A stretch of 64,000 nucleotides of DNA from CAVZRC01 sp052148775 (GTDB taxonomy: Bacteria > Planctomycetota > Planctomycetia > Isosphaerales > Isosphaeraceae), in NCBI GenBank assembly GCA_052148775.1, contig JBKQHM010000845.1:4061-68060 (forward strand), given 5' to 3'. The position numbers and the translations under genes are program-made. Of this stretch, positions 1-9,501 are shown in pieces (within the stretch, counting starts at the first letter, position 1; every line of letters starts with the position of its first letter). The notes beneath the pieces were generated by a model. That model did not search any database and had not been told where the DNA came from. It saw only the letters and a program-made list of their open reading frames with translations.

Positions 1-1
1 C

Positions 2-208
2 GAATTCGCGGCACTGGGCCAGTACATACCGAATCGACTGATCCGCAAGGCAATCTCGACGGCCATCGCGGCGGCACTGAAGCAGGAGGTCCAGAGTCCG
101 ATCCGGATTCCCGTCGTAATCCATGAATCACCGCCGAATGCGGGCGTCGCCCGCTTCCAGTCCCGGCAGAAGGCCGGCATGAAGGCGAAGGCCACTCCCT
201 CCGGATAA
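2..208 (+). CDS. C-terminal end of an unidentified protein (partial)
   Basis: A reading frame open from the left edge ends with TAA at 206-208 and gives about 68 residues (starts EFAALGQYIPNR, ends KAKATPSG). It has an alanine-rich helix-like stretch and a basic, low-complexity tail typical of a protein C-terminus. The stop lies 38 bases before the nadC start, on the same strand, so it could be the upstream gene of a nadC-birA operon. I do not recognise the family from this fragment. Confidence 0.5.
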   Translation, partial: EFAALGQYIPNRLIRKAISTAIAAALKQEVQSPIRIPVVIHESPPNAGVARFQSRQKAGMKAKATPSG

Positions 209-246
209 GAAGCGGAGCCGCGCGGTTTGACCCCGGATGACATCCC

Positions 247-1155
247 ATGAGTCGTTCTCGATACCAATTCGAGGAGCGGGAGCAGCGCAACGTCGAGGCG
301 CTGCTGGCGATGGCGATCGCCGAGGATTTCGGCGAGGTCGGCGACATCACGACGACCTCGACGATCCCCTGTCAGGCCAGGGGCGCCGCGAGGCTGGTGG
401 CGCGGGCGACGGGCGTACTGGCCGGCCTCCCCATCGTCGAACGCGTGGCCGCGGAGTTCGAGTTGATCGCGCACTATGAATCCTATCGGGCCGATGGCGA
501 TCGCCTCGAGGCGGGGATGGTGATCGCGGGGCTGGCGGGGCCGATGCGGTCGCTCCTGGCCATGGAGCGGATTGCGCTGAATTTCCTCCAGCGTCTCAGC
601 GGGATCGCGACCTTGACCGCGCGGTACGTCTCGGCGACCGCCGGCACCCGCGCGGCGATCTACGATACCCGCAAGACGACCCCCGGCTGGCGCGCGCTGG
701 AGAAGTACGCGGTCCGTTGCGGCGGCGGGTTTAACCACCGTTTCGGGCTCTTCGACGCGGTCTTGCTCAAGGACAACCACCTGGCCTGGCTCGGTTCGGC
801 GGCCATCCCCGGGGCGACCGACCCGATCACCGCGGCCATCGCCTCGGCGCGGGCCAACGTCCCGGCCGGGACGATCGTGGAGGTCGAGGTCGACACCCTC
901 GAGCAGCTCGATGTGGCAATGCGATGCGGACCCGATATCATACTCGTCGATAACCTGGGTCCGGATCGGGTCGCCGAGGCGGTGCGCCGTCGCGATGCCG
1001 TCGCGCCGGGTATCCGGCTCGAAGCATCGGGCGGCGTGACCCTGGAGACGGTCGGCGCCCTGGCGGCCACGGGTGTCGATCGGATCAGCGTCGGTGCGCT
1101 GACTCATTCAGCCCCGGCCCTCGATCTGGCGATGGACTTCTCGACGAGTCCTTGA
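247..1155 (+). CDS. nadC: Nicotinate-nucleotide pyrophosphorylase (carboxylating)
   Basis: Quinolinate phosphoribosyltransferase: it converts quinolinate and PRPP to nicotinate mononucleotide, CO2 and pyrophosphate in de novo NAD synthesis, in the cytoplasm. The 302-residue length is usual for the family. Signature stretches are present: DTRKTTPG with the phosphate-binding Arg and Lys, CGGGFNHR, LLKDNHL, VEVEVDTLEQ, LEASGGV and SVGALTHS. The ATG at 247 leaves a short N-terminus before the QPRTase alpha/beta domain. birA starts 6 bases after the stop, so the two cofactor genes are probably co-transcribed. nadA and nadB are not in the window. Confidence 0.96.
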   Translation: MSRSRYQFEEREQRNVEALLAMAIAEDFGEVGDITTTSTIPCQARGAARLVARATGVLAGLPIVERVAAEFELIAHYESYRADGDRLEAGMVIAGLAGPMRSLLAMERIALNFLQRLSGIATLTARYVSATAGTRAAIYDTRKTTPGWRALEKYAVRCGGGFNHRFGLFDAVLLKDNHLAWLGSAAIPGATDPITAAIASARANVPAGTIVEVEVDTLEQLDVAMRCGPDIILVDNLGPDRVAEAVRRRDAVAPGIRLEASGGVTLETVGALAATGVDRISVGALTHSAPALDLAMDFSTSP

Positions 1156-1161
1156 ACGACC

Positions 1162-2382
1162 ATGAGCGATCGAGGCCGATGGTCAAGACCGAAGACCCAG
1201 GATTCGTTGCCCATGACTCAGGGACTTGATGCCGAGGTGATGAAAAGCCCCATCGAGGCATTGAACATCCCGCTCCTGGATCGCCTGCGCGCCGCGTCGG
1301 GCGACTTTGTACCGCTGGACGGTCTGGGTTTTGACACGGATAGGGTGCGCGCCGACCTCGATGCCCTGGCCGCCTTCGGCTTCGGGATCGAGCGCCACCC
1401 CTATCGAGGCGCGGCTTACGCCGGGCCGGCTGACCGGCTCTGTCCGGACCAGATCGAACACGAGCTGGCCACGCGATGGATCGGTCGACGGATCAGCGTC
1501 TGGAGCCGGGTGGCCAGCACGAACGACCTGGCAGCCCGCGCCGGCGCCTCGGCCTCGGGTGCCGGACTGGTCATTCTGGCCGAGGAGCAGACCGACGGCC
1601 GTGGCCGTCGCGGCCGATCCTGGGTCGCCCCGCCGCGCTCCTCGATCCTGATGTCGGTCCTCCTCTTCCCACCCCCCGACCTGGATTTGGCCGTGCCCGG
1701 CTCCGCCTTCGGCTGTGCCTGGCTGACCGCACTGGGTGCGGTGGCGACGGCCGAGGTCGTCTTGGCATGGACCGGCCGCGAGGCCAGGATCAAATGGCCC
1801 AACGATGTCCGCGTCGACGGCCGGAAGATCGCCGGAATCCTCGTCGAACGCGCATCGCCCCCGGGGCATCTTCGCGGGGACGGTAATGCCGCGGTGCCGG
1901 CATGCGGCGTGGTCATCGGCATCGGACTGAACGTCAACGTGGACCGCGATGATCTCCCCGCGGACCTCAGCGCCGGGGCGACCTCCTTGAGAATCGAACG
2001 CGACGGGAAGTTCGTCGATCGCTCGGAAGTCGCACGCGACCTGATCCGACGGCTCGATCACTGGTACGACGCCAGCCTCGCGTCCGGCTGCGAGATCCTC
2101 AACGACTCATGGCGTGCCCTGAGCGAGCATATCGGACGCCTCGTGCGCGTCGCCACCCCCTCCGGCACCCGGGCCGGCCGCCTGGTCGACCTCGACGTCC
2201 GTCATGGATTGACGCTCGCCGGGGAGGAAGCGGAAGACCGAGCCAACCAGGGGGGCGACGCCCAGGGTCACATCCGACTACCCCTTGCCGCCATTCTCGC
2301 ACTCCAGGCGTATCCTCCGTGCGATGCGCCGTCGCGCGCCTTGAATGGTCCTGGATGCAATGCTTCCGCCTTGATAGACTAA
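1162..2382 (+). CDS. birA: Biotin--[acetyl-CoA-carboxylase] ligase (BirA/BPL family)
   Basis: Activates biotin to biotinyl-5'-AMP and transfers it to the biotin carboxyl carrier protein. The catalytic domain shows the biotinyl-AMP loop GRGRRGRSW, KWPNDV with the conserved Lys, KIAGILVE and VVIGIGLNVN, followed by a C-terminal BPL domain (HIGRLVRVAT). The N-terminal 110 residues contain a short region (LDRLRAASGDFVPLDGLG...) fitting a winged-helix domain as in bifunctional BirA, so a repressor role is possible but not shown. Start is uncertain: ATG at 1162 lies 6 bases after nadC, while ATGs at 1213 and 1240 would trim an unconserved-looking N-terminus. It is probably in one operon with nadC. 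Confidence 0.93.
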   Translation: MSDRGRWSRPKTQDSLPMTQGLDAEVMKSPIEALNIPLLDRLRAASGDFVPLDGLGFDTDRVRADLDALAAFGFGIERHPYRGAAYAGPADRLCPDQIEHELATRWIGRRISVWSRVASTNDLAARAGASASGAGLVILAEEQTDGRGRRGRSWVAPPRSSILMSVLLFPPPDLDLAVPGSAFGCAWLTALGAVATAEVVLAWTGREARIKWPNDVRVDGRKIAGILVERASPPGHLRGDGNAAVPACGVVIGIGLNVNVDRDDLPADLSAGATSLRIERDGKFVDRSEVARDLIRRLDHWYDASLASGCEILNDSWRALSEHIGRLVRVATPSGTRAGRLVDLDVRHGLTLAGEEAEDRANQGGDAQGHIRLPLAAILALQAYPPCDAPSRALNGPGCNASALID

Positions 2383-2431
2383 TGGAATACGGACCCTGTG
2401 CGGACGGAGTGAGAGCCGGGGAGACATTGGC

Positions 2432-3295
2432 ATGGCAGGATCAACTCCTCCTGGGGATCTCCCGGAAACGCCTCCATGGCTACGGCCGACGCGGAGCGGG
2501 CCTCATCGCGCGGTAGGGCTAACATGCGTCTGCGTGCTCGTGGTATGCGTGACGTGGTTGAACCCGTATTCCGCCTGGGCCCGCGATGAAATCAATCGTC
2601 CGCGGATCGGGCTCGGCGACCGTGGTGAGGCGACCACCTCAATCCTGCTCGTCGATTACTTCCAGAAACTGCTTCAAGATCACGACCTCGAAGCCTTCCG
2701 CAATCGCGTCGCCGCGCGTTACACGGAGGAGACGCTCTGCGAGATCCTGCTGGGCTCTCCGACAATCACATCGCGTCGGGCCTCGGTGGTGTCCCTGAGT
2801 TTCCTGGGCGAATTCCCGAGAAGCAACGCCGTCCTGGGCCGGGCGTTGCAAGACAGTGATCCGACCGTGCGGAAACTCGCCGAAGACGCCCTCTGGTCGA
2901 TCTGGTTCCGCGCCGGCACGCCCGAGAATAATCGGACTCTCCAGGAAGTTGTCCGGCTCACGGGCCTTCGGCAGTTCGAGCAAGCCGAAGCCCTTGCGAC
3001 CCGCCTGATCGTCACCGCCCCTCGTTTCGCCGAGGCGTACAATCAGCGGGCCATCATCCACTTCCAGCAAGGCCGGTTCGCCGAAAGTGCCCTGGATTGC
3101 CAGCGAGTGCTGAATCGAAACCCATATCACTTCGGTGCGATCGGCGGGATGGCCCAGTGCCAGCTCCAACTGAACCAGCCGGCCGAGGCCCTCAAGACTT
3201 TACGCCGAGGCTTGAAGATCCAGCCGTACCGGGATGAGGTCCGCGCCAGCATCAAGCTCATCGAGGCCCAGCTCGATCCCGAAGGATCGCATTGA
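2432..3295 (+). CDS. HEAT/TPR repeat protein with N-terminal membrane segment
   Basis: 287 residues. A hydrophobic segment (VGLTCVCVLVVCVTWL, about residues 28-43) after a basic stretch looks like a signal peptide or anchor. Next comes a HEAT-like region (SVVSLSFLGEF... ALQDSDPTVRKLAEDALWSIW) and then two or three TPR-like units (EAYNQRAIIHFQQGRFAESALDCQ, GAIGGMAQCQLQLNQPAEALKTL). This suggests an envelope scaffold; no enzymatic motif is visible. GGGGAG lies about 8 bases before the ATG. It follows birA by 49 bases and faces the CbiA-like gene tail to tail. Similar HEAT+TPR proteins are common in planctomycetes; the specific role is unknown. Confidence 0.8.
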   Translation: MAGSTPPGDLPETPPWLRPTRSGPHRAVGLTCVCVLVVCVTWLNPYSAWARDEINRPRIGLGDRGEATTSILLVDYFQKLLQDHDLEAFRNRVAARYTEETLCEILLGSPTITSRRASVVSLSFLGEFPRSNAVLGRALQDSDPTVRKLAEDALWSIWFRAGTPENNRTLQEVVRLTGLRQFEQAEALATRLIVTAPRFAEAYNQRAIIHFQQGRFAESALDCQRVLNRNPYHFGAIGGMAQCQLQLNQPAEALKTLRRGLKIQPYRDEVRASIKLIEAQLDPEGSH

Positions 3296-3344
3296 TTGGT
3301 CGGACCACGAGCCAGCGGCCTCGACCTCCTGGTCGGGGTCGAGT

Positions 3345-4811
3345 TCAATTCTCGGGTGCATCGGGCCCATCATTGCAGTCCCAGGCGCGGTCCGACTCCC
3401 GCTCGGCCAGTCCACGGGCCGAAGGGCGACGGAGGGATGGGCGGTGCGGACCGGCAAAGGCCGCGACGACCTCCGGCAGGGCGCCGAGATGCAGGTGCAA
3501 GAGGCTCCCGACGGCATGATGATGATAGAACCAGTCACCCTCGGCGGACAGGGCCCCGAAACAGCTCGGGCATTCGAAGGGCTCGACTCCGGCGATCAAA
3601 CGCCATCGGTTACTCTTGTAGCCGCGGACGGTCGTCCCCCGGGTGCCCAGCCAGCAGTCGTGCAGCAGTCGCCGCGAGACCGGGCCCGGCGGCGGGGCGT
3701 CGGGGAGGAACTCGGCGTCGAATGGCAGGATCCCCGCGCCCCGATAACATCGATCGCGGATAAACATGCGGCGTCCCAGGTAGGCGGTCCCTCCACCTTC
3801 CGAGTAGATCCGCCGACCGAGGCAGACATGCTTCCCCAGGGCGGCAATCATGCTATGGTTCGAGACAAGCTCGTCGGCGTGGTCGTCCGGTTTGCCACAG
3901 CCGATCATCACCAGGTTGACCCGCTCCGGCAGGCCCTCATCGCGCAGCGGCGAGAACTCGATGAGTTCGGCGCCGAGCGCTTCCAGCGCCTCGATCGTAT
4001 CGGGGAAGTATCGGCCGAAGGCCTCGTCCTGAGCGTAGGCCACGCGGAAGCGCCGTCGTCCCCGTCCCGACAGCCCGGCGCATCTCGCCGTGCGGGGAAA
4101 CGGGTGTCGGCGGGCCAGCTCGCGAATCGCCGACAAGTCGGCGTGCTTCAGGAAGCCTTGGGCCAACGCATCGATCAGGTCGTCCGGCAATCGACGATCG
4201 CTGGGCACGCGTTCCAGCGCGGCACGGACCTCGGGCATCTCCTCGAGAGCACCTACGACCGGCAAGCCGGTCGTCAACTGGACCAGTCGCCTCAACCTCG
4301 GCAAATCCGACGGATCGGCCAGTTCGTCCAGGAGAACAGCATCGACCCCTTCCGATAATCGCGGTAGATGGAACGCCTCGGAGTCGCTCCCACGACACGA
4401 AACGACCGAGACAACAGGGAGATCCAGCGCCTCGGCGATCGGCCGCAGATCGCCCGGGTGATCGCATGATACAACAGTGAGACCCGACTTCGGCTTCGGA
4501 AGCTCGAGTGTCCCTTCGACCAGGGACAGGTCGGCAGAGGCCGCAGCCCTGGCAAATAACCCGCAGCAGACCGGCCCGGGCATCAGCCAGGCGTCGAGAT
4601 GACGGCCAGGTAGTCCGGTCACATGACCAACGGACTCCATGGCCGTCGGACACGCTCGGGTCCGGAAATGCTGGACTCGCCAACGCTTTTGAGTCAACCC
4701 GGCCAGCATCGCCAGGGACACTACCGAGGGCTCCGGACCGGATGAGCATGTCGCCAATCCCAGTCGCGGAAGCTCATTTTCAACGCCTCGCGGACTTACA
4801 GGACGGGGCAC
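3345..4811 (-). CDS. CbiA/CobB-like cobyrinate a,c-diamide synthase paralogue, catalytic residues lost
   Basis: 488 residues with the layout of cobyrinate a,c-diamide synthase: an N-terminal dethiobiotin-synthetase-like domain (about 15-235) and a C-terminal glutamine amidotransferase-like domain (about 253-465). The fold signature is clear: VAYAQDEAFGRYFPD, LGAELIEFSPLRDE, VMIGCG, YSEGGGTAYLGR and the end LLHLHLGALPE. The position that should be a P-loop reads ATCSSGPEPS with no Gly-Lys-Thr, and the catalytic Cys of the AECGG motif is Gly339 (SEGGG). Both active sites therefore appear dead. No other cobalamin gene is in the window. It may be a sequestered regulator or binder, or a diverging paralogue. 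The frame is intact, so it is not an obvious pseudogene. Confidence 0.75.
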   Translation of the reverse strand: MPRPVSPRGVENELPRLGLATCSSGPEPSVVSLAMLAGLTQKRWRVQHFRTRACPTAMESVGHVTGLPGRHLDAWLMPGPVCCGLFARAAASADLSLVEGTLELPKPKSGLTVVSCDHPGDLRPIAEALDLPVVSVVSCRGSDSEAFHLPRLSEGVDAVLLDELADPSDLPRLRRLVQLTTGLPVVGALEEMPEVRAALERVPSDRRLPDDLIDALAQGFLKHADLSAIRELARRHPFPRTARCAGLSGRGRRRFRVAYAQDEAFGRYFPDTIEALEALGAELIEFSPLRDEGLPERVNLVMIGCGKPDDHADELVSNHSMIAALGKHVCLGRRIYSEGGGTAYLGRRMFIRDRCYRGAGILPFDAEFLPDAPPPGPVSRRLLHDCWLGTRGTTVRGYKSNRWRLIAGVEPFECPSCFGALSAEGDWFYHHHAVGSLLHLHLGALPEVVAAFAGPHRPSLRRPSARGLAERESDRAWDCNDGPDAPEN

Positions 4812-5403
4812 AATGGAACTCCTCCGGGCTCGGTCGGCCGGATGCGAAAGCTCTCCTTGCCTCGGCTCTTTTCAATGCATCGCGGCATGTTCCGGCTGGC
4901 ATGACACCGATCCTTCCACCCAACTCATTCTTGCCGAAGAGATCCGGATCGATCGCTACAACCCCCGATCCCCCTCTTCGGGTCTCCGCGGCTCAGTTGA
5001 AGTCACTCAGCATGGGCCGCGAGCCACGAAATCGTGCGCGGGATCGGTGCATTTGATAAGGATGATTCGAGGGGAGCGTCTCGATCGAGATTGATTGTTG
5101 ATCCTCAATCCAACACGCTATATCGCGGACGTTCCAATGATAGAGCCGCGAAGGGTCAGGTCAAGGGCTATTACGCCAGCAAGCGAGCCCGGGCGACTTT
5201 CTGGCCCGCTTCGGTTTCCTCTTGTCCGATGGGGCAACACGGGCTACCTTACGCCCCTTCATGTCCCGGCATAGTCCCGGTGAGATGGATATCGCGATCG
5301 AGAGGCCGAGGCTGCGTCCGAGCACTCTCGCACTTCGTCCGTGTCATGTTCCCTCGGGCTCGCTACGTCCGAGCGATTCCACGTCCATCGAGAGGGAGTC
5401 CGC
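4812..5403. other. Divergent intergenic region, no gene recognised
   Basis: About 590 bases between the minus-strand CbiA-like gene and the plus-strand coiled-coil gene. Several short frames are open here, but none has convincing composition, start context or family features. I looked for a cobalamin riboswitch and for tRNA-like folds and could not support either. It should contain the promoters of both flanking genes. Confidence 0.4.
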
Positions 5404-7356
5404 ATGATGCGGGGATCCAGGAATCGGGCCGTTGCTGCGGAATCCTCGCCGGACGTATCTTCCTGTCCCGGAGGTATGATCCGCCGTACCTCGGGTGTGA
5501 TGGTCGTGCTGATTCTCACGATGGCCGCGCCACCCCCCGGGCTAGGCCGGCAAGCGGAGCCCGAAGCCCGGTCGCAACCGACGTCCAGGGCTGCAGAACC
5601 CTCGGCGTCCTCCGGCTCGGCGAGAGGCAACGAGGTTGATATCCCAGCCCTACGGACCCTGACGGAGGGGCAGCTCAGGGCCCTCGACGCGGCTGCGACC
5701 GCCGGATCGACGACGAGCGCGACGACCGGCAACGGTCCTTCACGGCCCGATCCCTCGGCGGGTTCATCGTCCGGATCTCCCCCCGTGGCCGTCGAATCAT
5801 CGATGGACAAGCAGTTCCGCGAACTGCTCCAGGATCGCCTGCGCTGGCTCGCTGAATATGACAAGGCCGCGAAGGCGCTGAAAAAGGCAACCAATCCCGA
5901 TCGGAGCCCCGAGCAGCAACTGGATGAGGCCAAGGACCAGCTCGGGCGGCTCCAGGCCATCCTGAGCCAGGCAGCGACCCGGCCGGAAACCATGCTGCCG
6001 CCGGCTTATCGGGCCCTCCAGGCCGGAACGTCTCCTCATCTGAATAGCGAGATGAAAGACGCCCTGGAAGCGGCGACCAACGAGCTGAAGGACTGGAATT
6101 CCAAGCTGGAGTCCCTCCGGACCGAGATCGTGAACTGGGAGAGTACTCAGAATGCACGCCGGACCGAGCGCGACAAGCTGTTCCAGCGGGTGGCCTCCCT
6201 GAAAGTCCGGGTGACGGAGCGCGAGGCCGTCACCGGAGCGGCGACGACCCGGGCGCGTCAGTTGGCCCAGGAGCGGCAGCTCAACTCCGACTGGGCCTCT
6301 CGGGTCGAGGCCCTGCGACTCCGGGCCATCGAGGCCGAGATCGCCCTGGAAGCCAAGCTGGCGGGCGTTCGCGAACTGAGGTTGCAAGTCGATCACGCGC
6401 AGATCCAGGTCCTGGAGAAGGCGCTCGGGCTGATGCAAGAGCGCTATCGTGCGTCGGCGGAACGACAGGAGCACGAACTCAAGGAAAAGGCGGCGCACGA
6501 GGAGAACACGGCTCGACAATCGGAGGATTTCCTGGAGCGGTTCCATGCCCACCGGTTGGCCGATCTGCTGGAACTCGAGGCCCAGGTCGTCAAGAACGAG
6601 CAGGCCGAGGTGGCCAGCCCGCCGCCGACGCTGGACGAGGAACGCAGCCGCGCCGACCACGCCGAAGCCGACTTTGCGCGGATCAAGGCCCTGCTCGAGG
6701 ACGGCCGGGTCAGCCGGCTGGACGCCATCCGGCTCAACAACGACTTCCGACGCATCGGCCCCGAGCGCGAGCGACTCCTCCACAACGAGATGGCCGTCGT
6801 CGAGACGCGACTCCAGTTCTATGAGGACCTCTTGACCAATGTCGAGATCGAGCTGCTCCAGGACTCGCTGCACGACCGGTTCGAGCACGACCTCCTCCGG
6901 GAACGGCTGCCGTCGTCGCGATGGGCCGAGGGCGAGGCACTCCTGGCCGAGCTCGAGCAGAAACATCGGACGCTGCTGGTGCGACGCCGGGCGTCGCTGG
7001 AGCGACTGACCGACTGCACCACCCAGACACTCGACCAGATCGCGCGACGATTGGCTATCCTCGACGAGGAGTACGGCTTCATCCGCACCCACATCTTCTG
7101 GGTCCGCGATCAGGAACCGATCGGGCTGGCAACGATCACGCAGGGGGCACGTGAATTGAACCATCTGATCAAGTCGCTGGCGCACATGGCCCAGGAGACG
7201 GTCCGGCCCAGGCACTGGGGTCGTGCTTCGGCCGAATTCGTGGCCGCGACATTGGCCGCGCTCGGTCTGCCGTTCGGCCTCTTCCGCCTTCGGCGATTCT
7301 TGCGCGTGCTGATCGAGCGAGACCTCCCGACGGCGCGTCCGCCCGGGCCGGGTTGA
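5404..7356 (+). CDS. Periplasmic coiled-coil protein resembling the MscK/MscS-porin N-terminal region
   Basis: 650 residues from the ATG at 5404, preceded by GGGAG at 5-base spacing. A second ATG at 5476 sits directly on a GGAGG and is a poorer choice. A hydrophobic stretch (MVVLILTMAAPPPGLG, about residues 34-50) is a probable signal peptide. A Ser/Pro/Gly-rich linker follows, then about 450 residues of Glu/Arg/Leu-rich coiled coil (QLDEAKDQLGRL, RLADLLELEAQV). One membrane helix is near the C-terminus (FVAATLAALGLPFGLF, about 612-630). This is the layout of the periplasmic part of large MscK-type channels. The next gene encodes the MscS pore 51 bases downstream, so the pair probably works together in osmotic adaptation (inference). 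Confidence 0.7.
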   Translation: MMRGSRNRAVAAESSPDVSSCPGGMIRRTSGVMVVLILTMAAPPPGLGRQAEPEARSQPTSRAAEPSASSGSARGNEVDIPALRTLTEGQLRALDAAATAGSTTSATTGNGPSRPDPSAGSSSGSPPVAVESSMDKQFRELLQDRLRWLAEYDKAAKALKKATNPDRSPEQQLDEAKDQLGRLQAILSQAATRPETMLPPAYRALQAGTSPHLNSEMKDALEAATNELKDWNSKLESLRTEIVNWESTQNARRTERDKLFQRVASLKVRVTEREAVTGAATTRARQLAQERQLNSDWASRVEALRLRAIEAEIALEAKLAGVRELRLQVDHAQIQVLEKALGLMQERYRASAERQEHELKEKAAHEENTARQSEDFLERFHAHRLADLLELEAQVVKNEQAEVASPPPTLDEERSRADHAEADFARIKALLEDGRVSRLDAIRLNNDFRRIGPERERLLHNEMAVVETRLQFYEDLLTNVEIELLQDSLHDRFEHDLLRERLPSSRWAEGEALLAELEQKHRTLLVRRRASLERLTDCTTQTLDQIARRLAILDEEYGFIRTHIFWVRDQEPIGLATITQGARELNHLIKSLAHMAQETVRPRHWGRASAEFVAATLAALGLPFGLFRLRRFLRVLIERDLPTARPPGPG

Positions 7357-7407
7357 GCGGGTCAGGAATGATGGATTCCGGTCAAGGCCAGGCGATGGGG
7401 TGAGGCG

Positions 7408-9438
7408 ATGCGAGCAGGCGAGTTCGAAACTGGATTGCGTGGATTGCGATCCCTGGCGCTGGGGACGGTCAGGGCGGCGATCTGGCCGGCGTACCTGATC
7501 CTACTGGCCTACATGGCGCGGCAGGCCCCATGGCCGCGGAGCGTGGCCATCCTCGTCTCGGCGGAGCTGGTCGGCCTGTCGCTGGCCCTCCTGGTCCATG
7601 GACTGTTGAGGTGGCTGACGCGGCCGTCGGGCTGGGCCGAGCACTACCTGGAGATGCCCGCGCCGGTGGCGAAGCAACTCGGCCGCGCCGGGCAGTTCGT
7701 CGTCGTATCGGCCGCGGTGCTGATCCTGCCGGCCTATCTGCTCGACAGCGGCCTGATCATGCCGGAGGGCCGCACGGAGCATGCACAGGCCCTCAGCCGA
7801 TTCCTGGTCCTCGCGTTCGAACTGCTGGTCTGGGGGACATGGGTCCGGCTGCTCCGAGGACGCTCGGCCCTGCTGTGCTGGTGCGCGATCGAGGCGGAGG
7901 TCGCGCCGGCCGTCGGTCCGGCGGGCGCCCCGGCGGCGGATGCCTCGCCCGAACCGCCGCGAGCGGCCGATGCGGGGCGGGGCAACTCGCGGGTCTATGC
8001 CGGGCTCGTCTGGATCAGCCGGAGGCGTCGCATCGCCGCCGCGGTCGTCCTCGCGGCGATCGCCGCGGTCATCGTCCTCGACGTGCGCGGATACAGTTTC
8101 TCCGCCCGACGGCTCGCCATCGGCGGTTCCCAGACCGGGGCGGTGATCGCGCTGGGCGTCGCCGCCTATCGCATCCTCGTGCGGACCATCAACCAGAACG
8201 CCGAGCGGTGGGCGCGGCCACGACGACGGTCCTGGGCGTTCGCCCTCACCTCGGCCGTCGCGATGAGGGCTCGATCGCGAGGGTCCGCCCTGGCCCACGA
8301 GTCGCCCGTCGGCCCGGTCGATTCCGCGGATGCTGCCGACCTGGCTATCCAGCCCCACGACGTCGCCGTCGGCCTTTCCCACCTCGGTGCGCTGGCCCTC
8401 ACCGCCGTCGGGTTCCTCGTCGTTGCCTGGCTCTGGGAACTGGACCTGGCCTTCGGCCGGTTCCTGCTCAACATGCCCGTGTGGGCCTTCGACGACCAGT
8501 CGCCGGTGACCATCGGCGACCTGACAAAGGCCGCGGCCTTCATCCTGGCCGGCGCCCTGGCATGGCGTTACATGAGCACGCTCTTCGCCCTGACCCTGTT
8601 CCACCGCATTCCCGACGATCCCGGGGTCCGCTTCGCCGTCGTGACGCTCTGCCGGTACGCCGTGCTGGCGCTGACCACCATCGGCGCGATGGGCGCGATC
8701 CGGCTCGACATGGCCAAGATCAGCGTCGTCCTGGCGGCGCTGGGCGTCGGCCTGGGCTTCGGCCTCCAGGAGATCCTCTCCAACTTCGTCTGCGGCATCA
8801 TCCTGCTGCTGGAGCGGCCGATCCGCATCGGCGACGTCGTCACGGTCGCCGGCACGACCGGCCGCGTGGACCGGATCCACATCCGGGCCACGACGATCAT
8901 CAACGGGGATAACCAGTGCATGATCGTCCCCAACCGGGAGTTCATCACCGGCAACCTGGTCAACTGGACGCATAAGGACAAGATCCTCCGAGTCCCGATC
9001 CGGTTCGGGGTCGCGTTCGGGACCGAGCCGGACAAGGTCGTCGACCTGCTGCTCTCGGTGGCACGCCGCGACCCCGACGTCCTGTTCAGCCCGGCGCCGT
9101 CGGCGGCCCTGGAAGGCTTCGGCGAGTCCTCGCTCCTCTTCGCCCTTTACGCGTTCGTCCCGGATCCCAGCCTGGTCGGCCCGGTCCGGCACCGCCTCTG
9201 CTCCGAGATCCAGCGGCGATTCGCCGAGAATGGGATCGTGATCCCACTGCCGACGCACGAGCTGCACGTCAGCCGGATGCCGGATGACGGGATCCGAGCC
9301 GGGGAGCCGACGCAGCCGCTTCGTCACGACTCGGCCGCCCGCACGCCGCCCGAGCCGCATCTCTCGATACCGCGCGCACGTGTTAACGAGGCGTCGATCG
9401 CCGATCGGAATGCGGTCGAGGGTCGCGCCGGCGTGTAA
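7408..9438 (+). CDS. MscS-family mechanosensitive ion channel
   Basis: 676 residues. The N-terminal 370 residues hold many hydrophobic helices separated by Ala/Pro-rich loops. The MscS core follows: a pore-lining helix and the start of the beta domain, LGVGLGFGLQEILSNF (about 447-462) and LLLERPIRIGDVVTVAGTTG, then the conserved RATTI and VPNREFITGNLVNW. The alpha/beta C-terminal domain has IRFGVAFGTEPDKV and ends near residue 640, before a disordered tail. It gates ions and small solutes when membrane tension rises, in the inner membrane. The length matches the channel half of MscK-like proteins whose periplasmic half is the preceding gene. The start ATG at 7408 follows GGGGTGAGGCG. Confidence 0.92.
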   Translation: MRAGEFETGLRGLRSLALGTVRAAIWPAYLILLAYMARQAPWPRSVAILVSAELVGLSLALLVHGLLRWLTRPSGWAEHYLEMPAPVAKQLGRAGQFVVVSAAVLILPAYLLDSGLIMPEGRTEHAQALSRFLVLAFELLVWGTWVRLLRGRSALLCWCAIEAEVAPAVGPAGAPAADASPEPPRAADAGRGNSRVYAGLVWISRRRRIAAAVVLAAIAAVIVLDVRGYSFSARRLAIGGSQTGAVIALGVAAYRILVRTINQNAERWARPRRRSWAFALTSAVAMRARSRGSALAHESPVGPVDSADAADLAIQPHDVAVGLSHLGALALTAVGFLVVAWLWELDLAFGRFLLNMPVWAFDDQSPVTIGDLTKAAAFILAGALAWRYMSTLFALTLFHRIPDDPGVRFAVVTLCRYAVLALTTIGAMGAIRLDMAKISVVLAALGVGLGFGLQEILSNFVCGIILLLERPIRIGDVVTVAGTTGRVDRIHIRATTIINGDNQCMIVPNREFITGNLVNWTHKDKILRVPIRFGVAFGTEPDKVVDLLLSVARRDPDVLFSPAPSAALEGFGESSLLFALYAFVPDPSLVGPVRHRLCSEIQRRFAENGIVIPLPTHELHVSRMPDDGIRAGEPTQPLRHDSAARTPPEPHLSIPRARVNEASIADRNAVEGRAGV

Positions 9439-9501
9439 ACACACCCCGTCGCGATGCCGGCGTACGTACCCTCGGCCGACGTGGGTCGTTGGCTTGACGA
9501 C

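Noticed and set aside
3325..3360. tRNA-like T-arm (GAGTTCAATTCTC)
   Set aside because: No anticodon arm or acceptor stem can be built around it; it is part of the end of the CbiA-like gene and the preceding gap.
3234..4358. Long plus-strand open frame of 374 codons
   Set aside because: It is antisense to the CbiA-like gene, which has clear family motifs; the frame is low in complexity and Arg/Gln-rich, a GC-rich shadow.
4813..5094. Small plus-strand frame of 93 codons
   Set aside because: No ribosome binding site or domain; composition does not resemble neighbouring genes.
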